Assembly (NCBI GenBank): GCA_003116995.1 | Contig: BDSL01000004.1 | Span: 1,488,001 to 1,552,000 of the forward strand | Source of the DNA: Yamagishiella unicocca | Lineage: Eukaryota > Chlorophyta > Chlorophyceae > Chlamydomonadales > Volvocaceae | DNA: 64,000 nucleotides | Reading direction: 5' to 3' | Shown: piece after piece, positions 23,138-34,300 of the stretch | Numbering within the stretch: the first letter of the stretch is position 1 | How the letters are laid out: each line of letters opens with the position of its first letter | Notes under the pieces: model-generated | Databases searched by the model: none | Told to the model about the DNA's origin: nothing | What the model saw: the letters and a program-made list of their open reading frames with translations, nothing else | Position numbers and translations under genes: made by a program

Positions 23138-26100
23138 ATGTTGACTGCGGCGGGTATGGCAACAGGGCTACGGCGCCTCGCGTCCTCCTCCGCGAGTCTC
23201 CTCGTCGCTTGGGCAAGAGCGCAGCACGGCGACTTATGGAAGCTGCTTGCCCTTACATTTTTGATAAGCCTTGGATTACATCAAGTGTTGAAGCCGTATT
23301 GTGCCGGCGAAGAACATGGACTTCCTCCGGACTCTCTTATAGCCCCGCTGTACCCTTGTAATGGTAACATATTTACTCGCTCTTGGGTCCTTCTCGCAAA
23401 TCCTGTGGCATTCTGGTGGGATCTGGCTAGGCTGGACCTACGTGAAACATGGGTGAGCATCGGTTGGATTCCATTTCGCTAGTCCTTTACCGGATGGTGG
23501 ATACTGACGAGGGACGAAGCCCAAAATAAACCTTGCCTCTCTTTGCGTGGTGCCGTGCGATGCCGTTTTCATGAGTCGGCTCCTGAACAGTGCCTAAGAC
23601 TGCCCCTTCCTACCCCACCGCAGACAACAGTGCAGACTTTCTTCTTATGGCCACGTATACTGTGCGTCCTGCTGATGCCGCGTCAAATGTACAAGAGAGT
23701 TGGGCCAGTCCTGGCCGCTGTCAATCGCGGTTTGGCACGCGCCATGTTCTTCCTGCTAGCGTTCATTGTCGATCAGCCCCCCTCCGACGTGGCGATGTGG
23801 GGATTCAATACGTGGGCTGTGATGGACATCGGCTTCAACACCATATTTCCCACCACTGTCACGATAGAGGTCGTGTATGGCGTCTACAGCTTCGTATCCA
23901 TGCTGGTCATCGGGCTTCGGTACAACTACAAATTCCCCGAGATGGACTTCCACGTCCCTGTACGGTTGCTGGCTTGCGCTGCATCCACGGCCTGTTTGGT
24001 TTGGATTGAGTTGTTCCGGCGCCGTACTGTGCGAGCTAGGCTAAACGCGGCCAAGTGGGACGCCTCCGAAATGGCGACTGCCACACAGGCAAGCACGTCC
24101 GCCGATGACGGTCGGGCTTCTGCAGCCGGGTCCGTCCCTCGCCAAAGTGTCGATACCCATGTGGCTTCAGGGCACGTGTCTTACGTCAGGCGTTCAGGCA
24201 TTCCCCGCGGATACTACAGCATTTGCATCAAAATTGTGAACGCGGAGCCAGAGCAGGTCACGGAGGGCTACAGGGACCGGATCGCAAGCGTACTCGCTGC
24301 AGCGCGTCTTGAGCTGTTTGACGTCTGCATGCGCCACGGATGCATAGAGCTCGTGGTTGACGCGCGCGGGATATACGATGGGGACGACGACAATAATATC
24401 GAAGATGACGCTGGGGCACGTGACGTCGACATTGGCGCTCTCATTCGTGCGCTGCAACTGGACATGCCAGGCAGTGATACCGAAGATTCTGTCCTGCAGC
24501 AAACGGCAGGCTCGTCGTCGGCGCCCATCAGCCTTGACAACGGCTCGTCCTCATCACTTTGTAGCACAGTGCAAAGGTTCGTATGGCAGGTTACAATGTT
24601 TGGCGAGGCGGGCTGGGCGATTGTTAGCATCAATCCGTGCGGAATGATCGCGCTCGTCGCAGATAGTGGCGAATGGGTATCATAGTACAGGCTAAGACGA
24701 ATGCAGTAAGCCTCCACTACGCTGAATTCCGTCTTTCTAGTGTGCCGCTTGATAAGCTTGCCATTGTCTTGTCTCTGCAACGCAGCTCTGGTGGCGGTGG
24801 AAGTGACACGTCAGATGGGCCGCGCCTTCTCTCCTCAGAATGGCACCCGTGGGGCTCCCCATCGGCACCAACGGTAAGGCAACTGGGTGAACACGTCCGC
24901 CAACAGGGCCCGGCTGCTCCTGACTGCCTGCCTGCATTGCGGGATGGCTTGCCATGCTTTTTTCAAGCTTCCCTGCTGCACCTCAAGCAACGTGAGTTAC
25001 CTACACGTCGCTGCTTACAGGTTGCTAGTACAGCGGCAGCGTCGCCTCTGATTACGAGCGTGCATCCGCGCGTCGTTTCCATTCGGGGAGAACCTTCGGA
25101 CAGCTACTACTCCACCAGCCGCAGCGCACCCACGGCTGTTGGTCGCGACGTGGCCGCCAACATGGTAATATCGGTGGCCTGGCCCGCCTCTGACTCGTAC
25201 AACAACGATGTCTTGGGCGTGCAGGCAGGGCCCGCAGGCGCCAACTCCACCACGGGTCGATCGCGGGAGCTGGTGCTGCGCTCGCAGGGCTTGTACTTGC
25301 CCATTTCAGTCGACTACGGTGACTCCGTGGCCGGTGCTTCTCCCCAGGGCGACGGCTGGCCCATGGGTCATTCGGACAGCTCCGCCGTCCTGGACGTGGC
25401 GCCGCGACTGGGCTTCGTGTACAACGTCCAGGTCTCTGGCTTGCCGCTGTGCATGGGTTTGATACTGGCCGAGGCGCGCCTGGGCGGAAGGGCTTCATCT
25501 CGAGCTGTGCCCATCCTCGTCGCGGACGACGCGGCTGTGGCGGAGGAGCTGCATATCGCGGTGATGGGCTGGCGCGGGACTGCAGGCGAGCTGGATGCGC
25601 TCGTGGTGGACCTGGGAACGTTCTTCGGCCAGGTGGCCACGACACGGGCGAGCCTGCTGTGCGACAAGTCGGACGCCCTGCGGCGCCTCCTCCGCATGGG
25701 GGAGCACCTGCACCAGTATGCTTTGGCATGCCTCTGGCAGAGGACTGCCGCTCGGCTGAGGTATGGCGGCGCGGCGCCTCCTGGCGCCTGTGAGATGCGG
25801 CGGCACCTGACAATGTGACAAATGCGGCATGAAAAGATGAATCGTCCTGTGGATCGTACGTAGAAGCCAGCCTCAATGGCGCGCCCCGCCCACACTCGGC
25901 ATCCATGTCTGGGGAATTCTTCGTACGCTAGTGTGCGTCACCAGTTGGAAAGCGCAAGCTAGGTCTTGGCACGTTGTCATTTGTTTGTCGGCTGTTACCA
26001 AAGTTGCAAGGGATGGCCATGGACTTGTTCATTTGCTGCAGGGAGGACGTGACGGCCCTGCGCAAGTTATCCGAAGCCGAACAAGGTCCAGTGGACGGCT

Positions 26101-27563
26101 GCCTGGCAGGTGGAGATGAGATCGAGGTCTCACCACATGCCTACACATTCCCAGACCCGCATGCAGCCTCGCCCGATCTCTCCGCGGACTGCGCTGGCAA
26201 AGATGCGCAACTGGCCAGACATGACATCGCCCGCGACCTTGCAAGCAGCAGCATGGGGCCGGATGCATCTCACAGAGTCTCGGCTAAGCCGGCCGCGCCT
26301 TCCGTGGCACCGTGCCCCGACGGCGCGGCGACTGGCAAACTTGACAAGTACGAAGCACTACGGACCGGGCTTCAAGTGCACATGTGAGTTTGGGTCCTTG
26401 AGAACAAGGCGATATCCCACGCAATTCCGGCATGTCCGAAGTGAGTTATGTTAGCTATGGTTTCAAGTTTCTGCTCTGTTGCATGCGCCGATCACCCATA
26501 CACCAGGAACGTAAGTGAAGTCTTTCTTTCGAGGAATTGGTTTAGCTGGCAACCCCTTGTGTGCCGCTTGCGCAGGTTGCTGCTGGAGTTGGCGTTATTG
26601 CTAGTGCCGCCTGTCTTGCAATGGCACGGTCTGCAAGTCGGAGCGGCAGACGCAGGGGCGCTGCTGTTCGGCTGCGCGGGGGTGGTTGCCGGCGTCGTGT
26701 CCATGCCGGCAACGGTCTTAGGACCGCTGCTGCAGCACTCGGCCAAGCCTCGCCTGGTACTCTATCTGGTGGTACGCGCTCTCCAGGGCGCCGTGGGGCT
26801 GGCAATGCCGCCGGTCGTGCTGGCCTACGAGCGCGGGCTTGCGTTCATTCTGGTGGAGAGCGTTATCAGGCCTGCTGTGGTGATGGTAAGTAGGCGCTGA
26901 TGCCACCAGTTATTCGGTTCTTATTGGCAGTGGCCCGTTGATAACTTTGGGAAGATGAAGCCCATCTAGGGCCTTCGGTGGCATGTGGCCCGGTTTTAAA
27001 CATTGGATGATACGCAGATCGCGGCGGGCACAACGCACACGACCTTCTCTCTGCGCCTATACAGCTTACCTGGCACCAACAGGACGACCATTGGCCGATC
27101 TGCGAATACTACACCCGTTTAGCCTGCACAAGAGCTTTTATATTGTCTCCGGCGTGCCGTAACTCACTTCTGAATGGCGGTTTCCACACAGCAAATTGTA
27201 CGGTTGCTAAGCTGCAGACCGTTGCCCTGAGCACTTAGCCCATGTGCTAAGGAAGAGAAGAACGTAGTATGGTGCCTGTGCGTTGCCCGGCAATCGTGAC
27301 ATCCGTATGTCGGTATATCCTCCCTGACGCCCATGGCAACTCCTCTCGCGCCCGCTTCCCAGGTTGAAACGGCGGCCGCCGTCCGCATGGAGATCCTGAA
27401 GTTCCCCTTGTACGTGCTACTGTGGAGGCTGTCTGGAGCCAACTACAACCGATGGTGGATATGGATTCGAGCGGCGGTTATTTCAGTTTTGTCCCTGTGC
27501 ACCTCTGTTGCGTGTACCAATCTGGCGGCAAGCCGCCGCAAACCTCAAGTACTATGTTTGTAG
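23138..27563 (+). CDS. Multi-span membrane protein with SPL1/12-like module (paralogue A)
   Basis: Seven exons (23138-23452, 23624-24576, 24786-24873, 25021-25760, 26042-26383, 26576-26885, 27363-27563) join in phase to 982 residues. Residues 1-260 hold about five hydrophobic spans (LLALTFLISLGL; VVYGVYSFVSMLVIGL; LLACAASTACLVWI) and the family signature PYCAGEEHGLPPDS...YPCNG. The middle resembles the C-terminal part of plant SPL1/SPL12: ICIKIVNAEPEQV...RHGCIELVVDAR (about 305-350), TSVHPRVV (about 465), LVLRSQGLYLPI, then a WRGTAGELDALVVDLGTFF helix (about 636). Residues 814-982 are again membrane spans (LLLELALLLVPPVLQW; FILVESVIRPAVVM). No SBP zinc finger is present. It aligns end to end with the gene at 31387, sharing exon borders at 23452|23624 and 26383|26576. 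The 147-nt intron 24874-25020 has no in-frame stop, so retention is possible. Function unknown. Confidence 0.8.
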
Positions 27564-29129
27564 TGAGCTGCTTCCGCTATGAAGGCGGAAATCCGGCTCC
27601 AAGCCGTCGCAGTGCTGAAACGCACATTCGTAAGTAAGCTGCACCATGGAAGGGTCCACACCTTGAAGCGTCCCCACAAGCCAGCAATGCGCGACACAAA
27701 GATGGTTGCAATGAACTAAGGATCGATGCGGTTTGTAGGTATGATCTCTTTTGCTGGGGCGGTCAAATTGTGACCGAATTTCGTTCGGAAGAAAATGTGA
27801 TCGGACTGCGCTGTATCTGCGTTGTACCCGTCCCTTGTTATGGTGACAACTGGTGCATTTTCAGCTTGCGATTAGGTGCACGTGATTAGCAAGAGCGCGA
27901 TGCGTAGAGACAGGAATCCTCCAGATTGTACGAATAAGACAAGAGACGCTGCTCATGTGGCGACACGCTCGCGGGCGTTGGTTGTCAGGTTACAGGACGT
28001 TTTCATCTAATTTGGCGGACAGGATGCTCGGCGTTTTGAACTGCCTGTTTTAATCATCAGCAGGGAGCGCCGTATCGTCGACAGCTCGCCTTGCGTGGAG
28101 CTAGAAGGCACCTGGTGTTGATTGCGTCTTTATTTATAAAATTGTGTACTTGCGCACGGTAGCACTCGGTTGTGTTACTTACGTCACAGCGGTGGCCTGT
28201 GCTGCGATGACGCTTGGCGCCTCCGGTAGCCCCGGATTAGGCTCTTTTTTTACGCGCCATCGGCACGAATTCGGAGGGAATCGTTTGTTCGCAGTTGGAT
28301 GGGAGATTTGAAAGGTTCTTGAAAGCCCAATGGTCACCAATACTGTAAATGGATATGGTGGCGTGTGCTTGCCGTGCTCGTAGCCATTCCGCCGTCGGTC
28401 TGTGGGCCGGGCGGCGTATGTGTGTTTGGTGGCTCGTACAGGCTCGTGGCCTCCGTGCAAGCACACCAGCGCCCGTATCCCGACGCAGGGGCGCCTGTCT
28501 TATCAGCTAGCCAGCATGTCGTTCGAATCCTGGTATGCTCTTCACTACGCTATGATTCCCAGGACTAACACTTGCCCTTCGATGCGACTCTGTCCATCTC
28601 CTCTGTGCGCCTGTGCTGGGCGAATTATCTGCGGCACTTGAAATACAGACGGTACCCAGCTCATTGCATGGATCAGCGGTACGAAACGCTTCATGTTTAA
28701 GGAATGTAAGCCATGTTTTCTTGGTATACCCAGCTTAGTGTATGCGTCCTGCGGGGAATGCGACAACATAGAATGTTGCGAAATGGGTGAGGGCATCGGA
28801 TACCGTGTTCATGTTCACCAGGCGCCCATGTTCGCAGTAGGCGTGGCTTGGCAGTCGGTCAGGGCATCCTCCCGTCTGCTCCGATTTGTGGTTAAACAGG
28901 GAGAAACAACAAGCGCTACCGAATTATATATTAGGTTAGATGACATTACGTGTAGTACTGGCTCTCGCCAGTAACATGTGTCACTCATAACCTTGCTTTC
29001 CTTCTCTCTTTCAGTGTCAGGCGATGCGCCCGATCGCTCTACCTTTTAAGGTCTGGAGCCGACTGTAACAAGTACAACAACATAACGGACTTCCGTCAAA
29101 GGGCGCACATATAATCCCAATAGGGTTTT
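27564..29129. other. Intergenic region after paralogue A
   Basis: No gene was supported. The stretch holds the paralogue A 3' UTR and, at 28993-29083, a dispersed repeat that also occurs twice near 43 kb. Confidence 0.5.
28993..29083 (+). repeat. Dispersed repeat, single-arm copy
   Basis: About 90 bases, including TCAGTGTCAGGCGATGCGCC and AAGGTCTGGAGCC, closely match 42935-43025. Part of it matches the reverse of 43121-43170. Confidence 0.85.
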
Positions 29130-29141
29130 AGGGTTTTAGGG
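29121..29141 (+). repeat. Interstitial telomere-type repeat (TTTTAGGG)
   Basis: TAGGG is followed by two perfect TTTTAGGG units, the Chlamydomonas-type telomere motif. They lie immediately beside the 3' side of the LINE remnant. Confidence 0.85.
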
Positions 29142-30930
29142 ACCCATTCGTAAAAGCATGCCTTGCGCACATTCCCCATTCCACCAAGGCTCCGATCGCG
29201 GTTGACGTGACTCCCGCCGCACTCCAAACGCCCGTTTCATAGCTCCGTGCAGAATATCACCTATACAATCCACCGCGCACGTGCTGGCAACAGACCCATC
29301 ACCCAATCCTTGCACCGCCTCTTGTAGGTTGGCCATTACCACACTGTCGTCCTTCGTGAAATATGCTGCGTACTTCCGTCCTTGGTTGGTATTGAATCCC
29401 AAACTCTTACGATAGCGCCTTGAGGATAACTCCCCGTCCGGCCGCCGTAGCTGCACGCCCAGATGTAGACTGACCAGCCGGTGGCGCTGAACATCCACGC
29501 GCCTGTACCACTTGTGCGTAACCGAGCATGTAGGTAAGGGTTGATAACCTTACCTACGGTAAGGTTATCAAAAACAAGTAGTGCGCGGCATCTTGAGAAC
29601 AAACTCAGGCTTGTTAGGAACTGATCCACCGTGCTACCACCTTGTGGTCCCAGGAACGTAAGAGCCCCGTGTTCGTCAACTCTTACCCTCCCATTTTGCA
29701 CACACAGACCTTTCGAAAGGCAAACGCACGTTCCCCAATTCCACGCCGGCATGGTTCGTGCGCACGTGTACACTATTCCGAACACGCGAGATAGTGTCTA
29801 TGCTGTCATCATAGCCAAAAGGTGCCCCTAATTGTTCTGCTAGCCCGGGTACTGTTATGTCGGGCAGGTCCGGAATCCCGCCCTGCCTTCCAGACATACA
29901 TGCGTTGAAGACTCGCAGCCCCGTGGTTCCGCTACTCACAGTACCGGCTCCATGGCTTCCGCGATTCTATCACGAACGTACACGACTACGCCTCCCGCCC
30001 TTCTGCCCCCCATTCTAGGTCTGTCCATGCAAAACCCGTATAACCCGGTAGCTGTTGGCCTGCTGTCGGGTGTTCCTCGGTACCATGCGCCTCAACAATG
30101 ATGATAATATCATGCCCAGAAAGTAGATGCCAGGTCAGTTCATCCTCCTGTAGCTTGTCTTCCTCTAGATGGCGTAAATTCCACAAAATGATATGCAGGT
30201 TAAGGTCTGACATATAAATGCGTGCGTCGCCGCCGTTACGCGCACCTCCCTGATCTCCATTCCTCCCGGGCCCCTCTCCGGACCACCCCCATACCACGCC
30301 ATCCTCCGCCTCCCCTTACTCCTCGCCCGCCAGTCTCTGGCGGCACCTCGGGACAGCGCCTCACGTCCTTGTCCGTGTACGGCCTGGGGACACGTGTCCC
30401 CGGAGGCAGTACGAAGATCTGGGCGCCTTTGCGCCACTTCGGCCGCATGCCGCCGTCCATCAGCCTCTTGAAGTGGTACGAGGCTGCACGTCAGGCAGCA
30501 CGACCAGCGGGGGTGAGGTTGTCAGCCACCACCCACTGAAACGTCTGCCGGATGGACACCGCACAGCTGATGAAAGCGGCCCGTGGCGCCTGGACATCCT
30601 CTGCCTCACCAGTGAACCGCACGACTATGCGGCGCACGGGGGAGGCCTGCTCTCTCACGGCAGCCCTGGAGCCCTCGGCAGGAGCCGCGGCGCCGGCGGC
30701 CGGCCTTGCGTCGCTGTGCCTTACGCGGTATTCCTGCGCCCTTCGGACGTCTGCTGGGTTCAGCCTCGTCTCTCACATGGCCTCTCTTCTTGTCCTGGGC
30801 TCGCCGGGCTTGAGGACACCTTATTATCTGCTGCGTTTTGGGAATGTCATGCCGAGGAGGGACTTGTGGCTTGCGTTTGGGGCTTCCGACCTCTTTGGCA
30901 GGGCTCCTGCATCGCGCATATTCCTGACCC
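29130..30930 (-). mobile_element. Decayed LINE (non-LTR retrotransposon) fragment
   Basis: Reverse-strand frames resemble the 5' half of a LINE. From about 30800 to 30300 an ORF1-like frame reads IVVRFTGEAEDVQAPRAAF, SIRQTFQWVVADNLTPAG, SYHFKRLMDGGMRPKWRKGA. Then an endonuclease/exonuclease/phosphatase domain begins LHIILWNLRHLEEDKL and IIIIVEAHGTEEHPTAG (the N...E catalytic start), with GYTGFAW and GVVVYVRDRIAEAMEPVL in shifted frames. Later pieces include LGVQLRRPDGEL and EPWWNGECAQGM. Several frameshifts and stops break it, and no reverse transcriptase was seen, so it is dead and truncated. The element is bordered at 29121 by telomere-type repeats. Family level is uncertain. Confidence 0.7.
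29541..29571. repeat. Perfect hairpin, 14-bp arms, 3-nt loop
   Basis: TTGATAACCTTACC is followed by TAC and then its exact reverse complement. It lies inside the decayed LINE and is flanked by a partial extra copy of GGTAAGG. Confidence 0.9.
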
Positions 30931-31001
30931 CAATATTCATAAAATTACATAATGTAAGATGTTACATTATCCTCAAGTCTGGGCGAGCCCAGGACAAGAA
31001 G
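30786..31001. repeat. 31-32-bp inverted repeat pair, ~216-bp span
   Basis: CTTCTTGTCCTGGGCTCGCC at 30786 recurs reversed at 30970-31001 with two or three mismatches and continues through TTGAGGA on both arms. It may be a small fold-back element or a rearranged end of the adjacent LINE. Confidence 0.8.
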
Positions 31002-31386
31002 GGGGCCCCATACGGAGACCCCAAGGAATTGTATTGGCGCACAGAGCAGAGTGTGTTACAGACGTAGGACCCTCCCAGGTCCATATCCCCGCGAACCGAC
31101 GCACTTGGTGAGGAGGCGCACCGAATGCAATACAGCACGGGACCCATATGTTGCGCTTTAAGACGTAACATAGTGCTGGTACGACGAATGCCTAGATCAG
31201 TCCCCATTCCATTTTTGCGGTGTTTTTACATGGCTTGGGAGTTTCAGGGTAATTGACGTGTCTCTCTATTCATGCTCTGGGCTCTCGGTATGCGTTTTTT
31301 GGCAAGAGCCTTAGTTCCGGTCTACACAGTTTCGGTATGCCTGTAATCTACGCAGATGAGGTTTAGGTAATAGTCACGGATACATT
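30931..31386. other. Upstream region of paralogue B
   Basis: No coding sequence was supported between the LINE remnant and the start codon at 31387. The promoter and 5' UTR of paralogue B should lie here. The right arm of the 30786/31001 inverted repeat falls in its first part. Confidence 0.45.
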
Positions 31387-34300
31387 ATGGTGATGGCTAA
31401 GGAATCGGGGCGTTCCCCGCCTCCTCAATGGCGAACGGAGCGGAGGAGCGTGGTCCTCCTGGCCGTACTCGCTTATATGGAAGTGTTCGGCTATGCACAG
31501 GTGCACATGACGTTACGTTGCACGCGCTGGAAAGCGCAAACATTTAGTTGGCGCCCATACGGAATATTTCCTTGATATTTGTGGCTACACAGTCTGGTAA
31601 TCTGCCATGACGCTGTACGTAATAACAGGCTGTGTTTGTTGCCAGCGTAATTCATGGACGCGCGGTATCCACGCGGGTTACAGCGGCCGTGCCCAAACGC
31701 AAGCCGGGTCGGCGCCCTCTACAGTTGATCCCAGAACTGCAACCACCCATACCCACCATCCGGCGATCACTGCCAAACCTCATCTCACTCGTTTGCCCCG
31801 TTTCAGGGTTGCCAGGAATGGTCCCGTACCCAAATGTCGGACTCACGCACCTCCCCTATGCGCCTGTCCCCCCCCCCCCGCACGCCGCAGCTCGCAAAGC
31901 CCTTCTGCTCTGGAACAGAGCACACATTACCCCCCAACAGCTCCTTGGTCTCCGGATATCCGTGCAATGGCACTCACCTAGAGAAGGTGTTATACCTAGC
32001 CTTGCGGCCAGCCAGGGTGTACCAGGTGAGTTCGCGTGAACCTCAACCCGGCTTGCCTCGCCTTGCCTCTACACATCCGGGGTTTCGGGCCGGGCCGCAT
32101 AGCTCTCTCCACGGCTCCCTTCGCGCCCTTTCCTACGGAACCCTGCACACCTCGGAACTGTCGCGGGATGGCTCATTGCCAGAAGTAATTACGGCACCAA
32201 CGAAACGGCCGGGGCTACGGTGATAAGACAATCCGCACTCGCCGGCAGGGCCTGTCGTCTGGGTATGCCAGGCGGCGCATCAAACACATTGCCCCACTTG
32301 CCGCGCTGCAGTGCCCTCCAGCGGTATGCATCATGTCCTAGGCGCGTGCACACCAGGCGACCCCGCTGACCTCCCTCGCCCCCTGCCGCACCAGGACTAC
32401 CTGAGCCTGCAGCCCAAGGACTGCTGGGTGGGCGTCTCCGCGGCGTGCATGCTGCTGCGGGTGGTCCTGGCGCTGATCCGCCCCAGCACCACCCGGTTCA
32501 AATGGGGCATCGTTGCGCACCGGCTCGTTGGCCCTCTGACGCTCCTTGGATGGGTTCTGTCCAGCGAAGAGGTAGGAGGCAAGGCGCGCGTCACAGGTCT
32601 GCGCTGTGGCCCCTGACTAACCCCTTCAGGCCGCAACCCCGAGTCACGAACGACACAGCCGCCGGCGCGTCTGCGGCCACGGCCACATCCATTCGCACCG
32701 CGTCACCTGCAATCCCAGCTCGCAGACTCGTCTCCACCCCGGCCACCTGCATGCAACACGTGCGAGCCATCCGAGTGAGGCGTGACCCGTCACGTGTCGT
32801 ACCGTGTTGTGTTGTCGTACAGCTGCTCGGTTTGCCGCCGCCCTTTGGTATCCTGCCCTCACCCTGGCTTGCCTTACCCGCACTACGTTCTGGCCGAGCA
32901 GTGCAACCCTAGGGCTTCATCCCTAGGGCTTTCATCCCTAGGGCTTCATCCCTAGGGCCTCATCCCTGGGGCTCCCCTGTGTCCCCTCGCGGAGGCCCCA
33001 CTGCTCCGAACCGCACCGCGCCGGCCCTCCTCCCCCCTCCTGCCGCGGCACCGACACGCCCTTCCAGGAGCCATCGACGCTGGCGGTCTGGTTCACCCGG
33101 AGTTGGCCGCTGCTTGACTGCTCGTATGTGCTGGTTTTCCCTGTAAGTGGCGCCGAGACGCAAACACCACTGCTGCTGCTGCACTGGCAGTGACTTGGTC
33201 GAATTTCAAAATAAAGAGAGGGTGGGGGCAGTGGTAGAACGGTGGGGAGCGGTGACAGCACAGCCTTGAAGAAAAGGGGCGATGTGGGTCTCGCTTCACT
33301 GCCTCCTCTTAGTGCGCTCCCGGCATAACGCAGCTTCGCGTCACGCTGTGACTGTGTCGTACATACGCACCAAAATCCATTGCTCCAATTGGGTTTAGGT
33401 TCCTTGCGCCGACGCGAAAACGTGCTAAATCGCATGGCAGTATGTTAAGTTAGGCCACCGCTGAAGTGCGTCCTGCCAAACCCGGCCCACCCGCCCCACC
33501 ACTCCGTGCCACGGGTTTCCCTCGAACCACTCCGTGCCCCCAGACCGGTGTCCTACCTGAAGCAGTGTACGGCGCCCTGAGCTTTATCGTCAGCGCGCTG
33601 ATCGGCTGGCGCATTTGCTCGATCCACTCGCACCTCAAGTATCCGTTGGCGCTGCAGCTCATGATTTGCGCTGCGTGTACGACGTTTATACTGTACGTGC
33701 ACCTTTGGCGGCAGCGGGCGGAGGAGCGCAGCGCCAGCGCGCTGGGCGGCGGCGAGGGTTCCGGGCAGCATGGCGGCGGCGGCGGCGCCGAGGGTGACGC
33801 CGCGGCCGCCAGCGATGGCGCGGGTAGTGGCGGCGATGGTGGGTCCAACAGAGCGGAAAAGAAAACCGCGTTGGGGCACCCAACCGCTCCCGCCGCAGGC
33901 GCAGGCGCGTCCGAGATTCCAGGGCCGGCCGCGGCCCTGGAATCGGCACCCCTGAATACACTGCAGCGACAGCAGGAGCAGGAGGAGAAGGAGCCGCCAG
34001 CCGCTGCGGCCCTGTGGGATGCGGCGGGCCGGTCCGACCCGGCCGCCGACTCAGCCCTTTCCGCCCCCGGTGCCCCCGCCTCCCCTGCCGAGGCGGATCG
34101 CGCTACTGCCCCTGCATTGAAGGCAGCAGCAGAAGCAGCACACGCTGCTGCAGCGACGTCAGGCGGCGGCCATGACGAGATGCCCCTGCCCTCGTCGTCC
34201 CCCACCAGCTCCATGCGCCGCCGCTACCGCCGCGCCCCGGCTGCGGACCTAGTGGCCCACACCTCCTGCAACGGGGCGGGGGGGCAGCCTGATGCACTGG

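Noticed and set aside
24874..25020. Treating this 147-base stretch of paralogue A as coding
   Set aside because: It is open in frame but bounded by a strong GTAAGG donor and a TTACAG acceptor, and paralogue B has no counterpart; retained only as possible intron retention.
23138..27563. Calling paralogue A an SBP-box transcription factor
   Set aside because: The C-x-H zinc-binding SBP domain is absent; only the C-terminal-type module is seen, between membrane spans.
29121..29141. True chromosome end
   Set aside because: Only two to three telomere units with unique sequence and genes on both sides.
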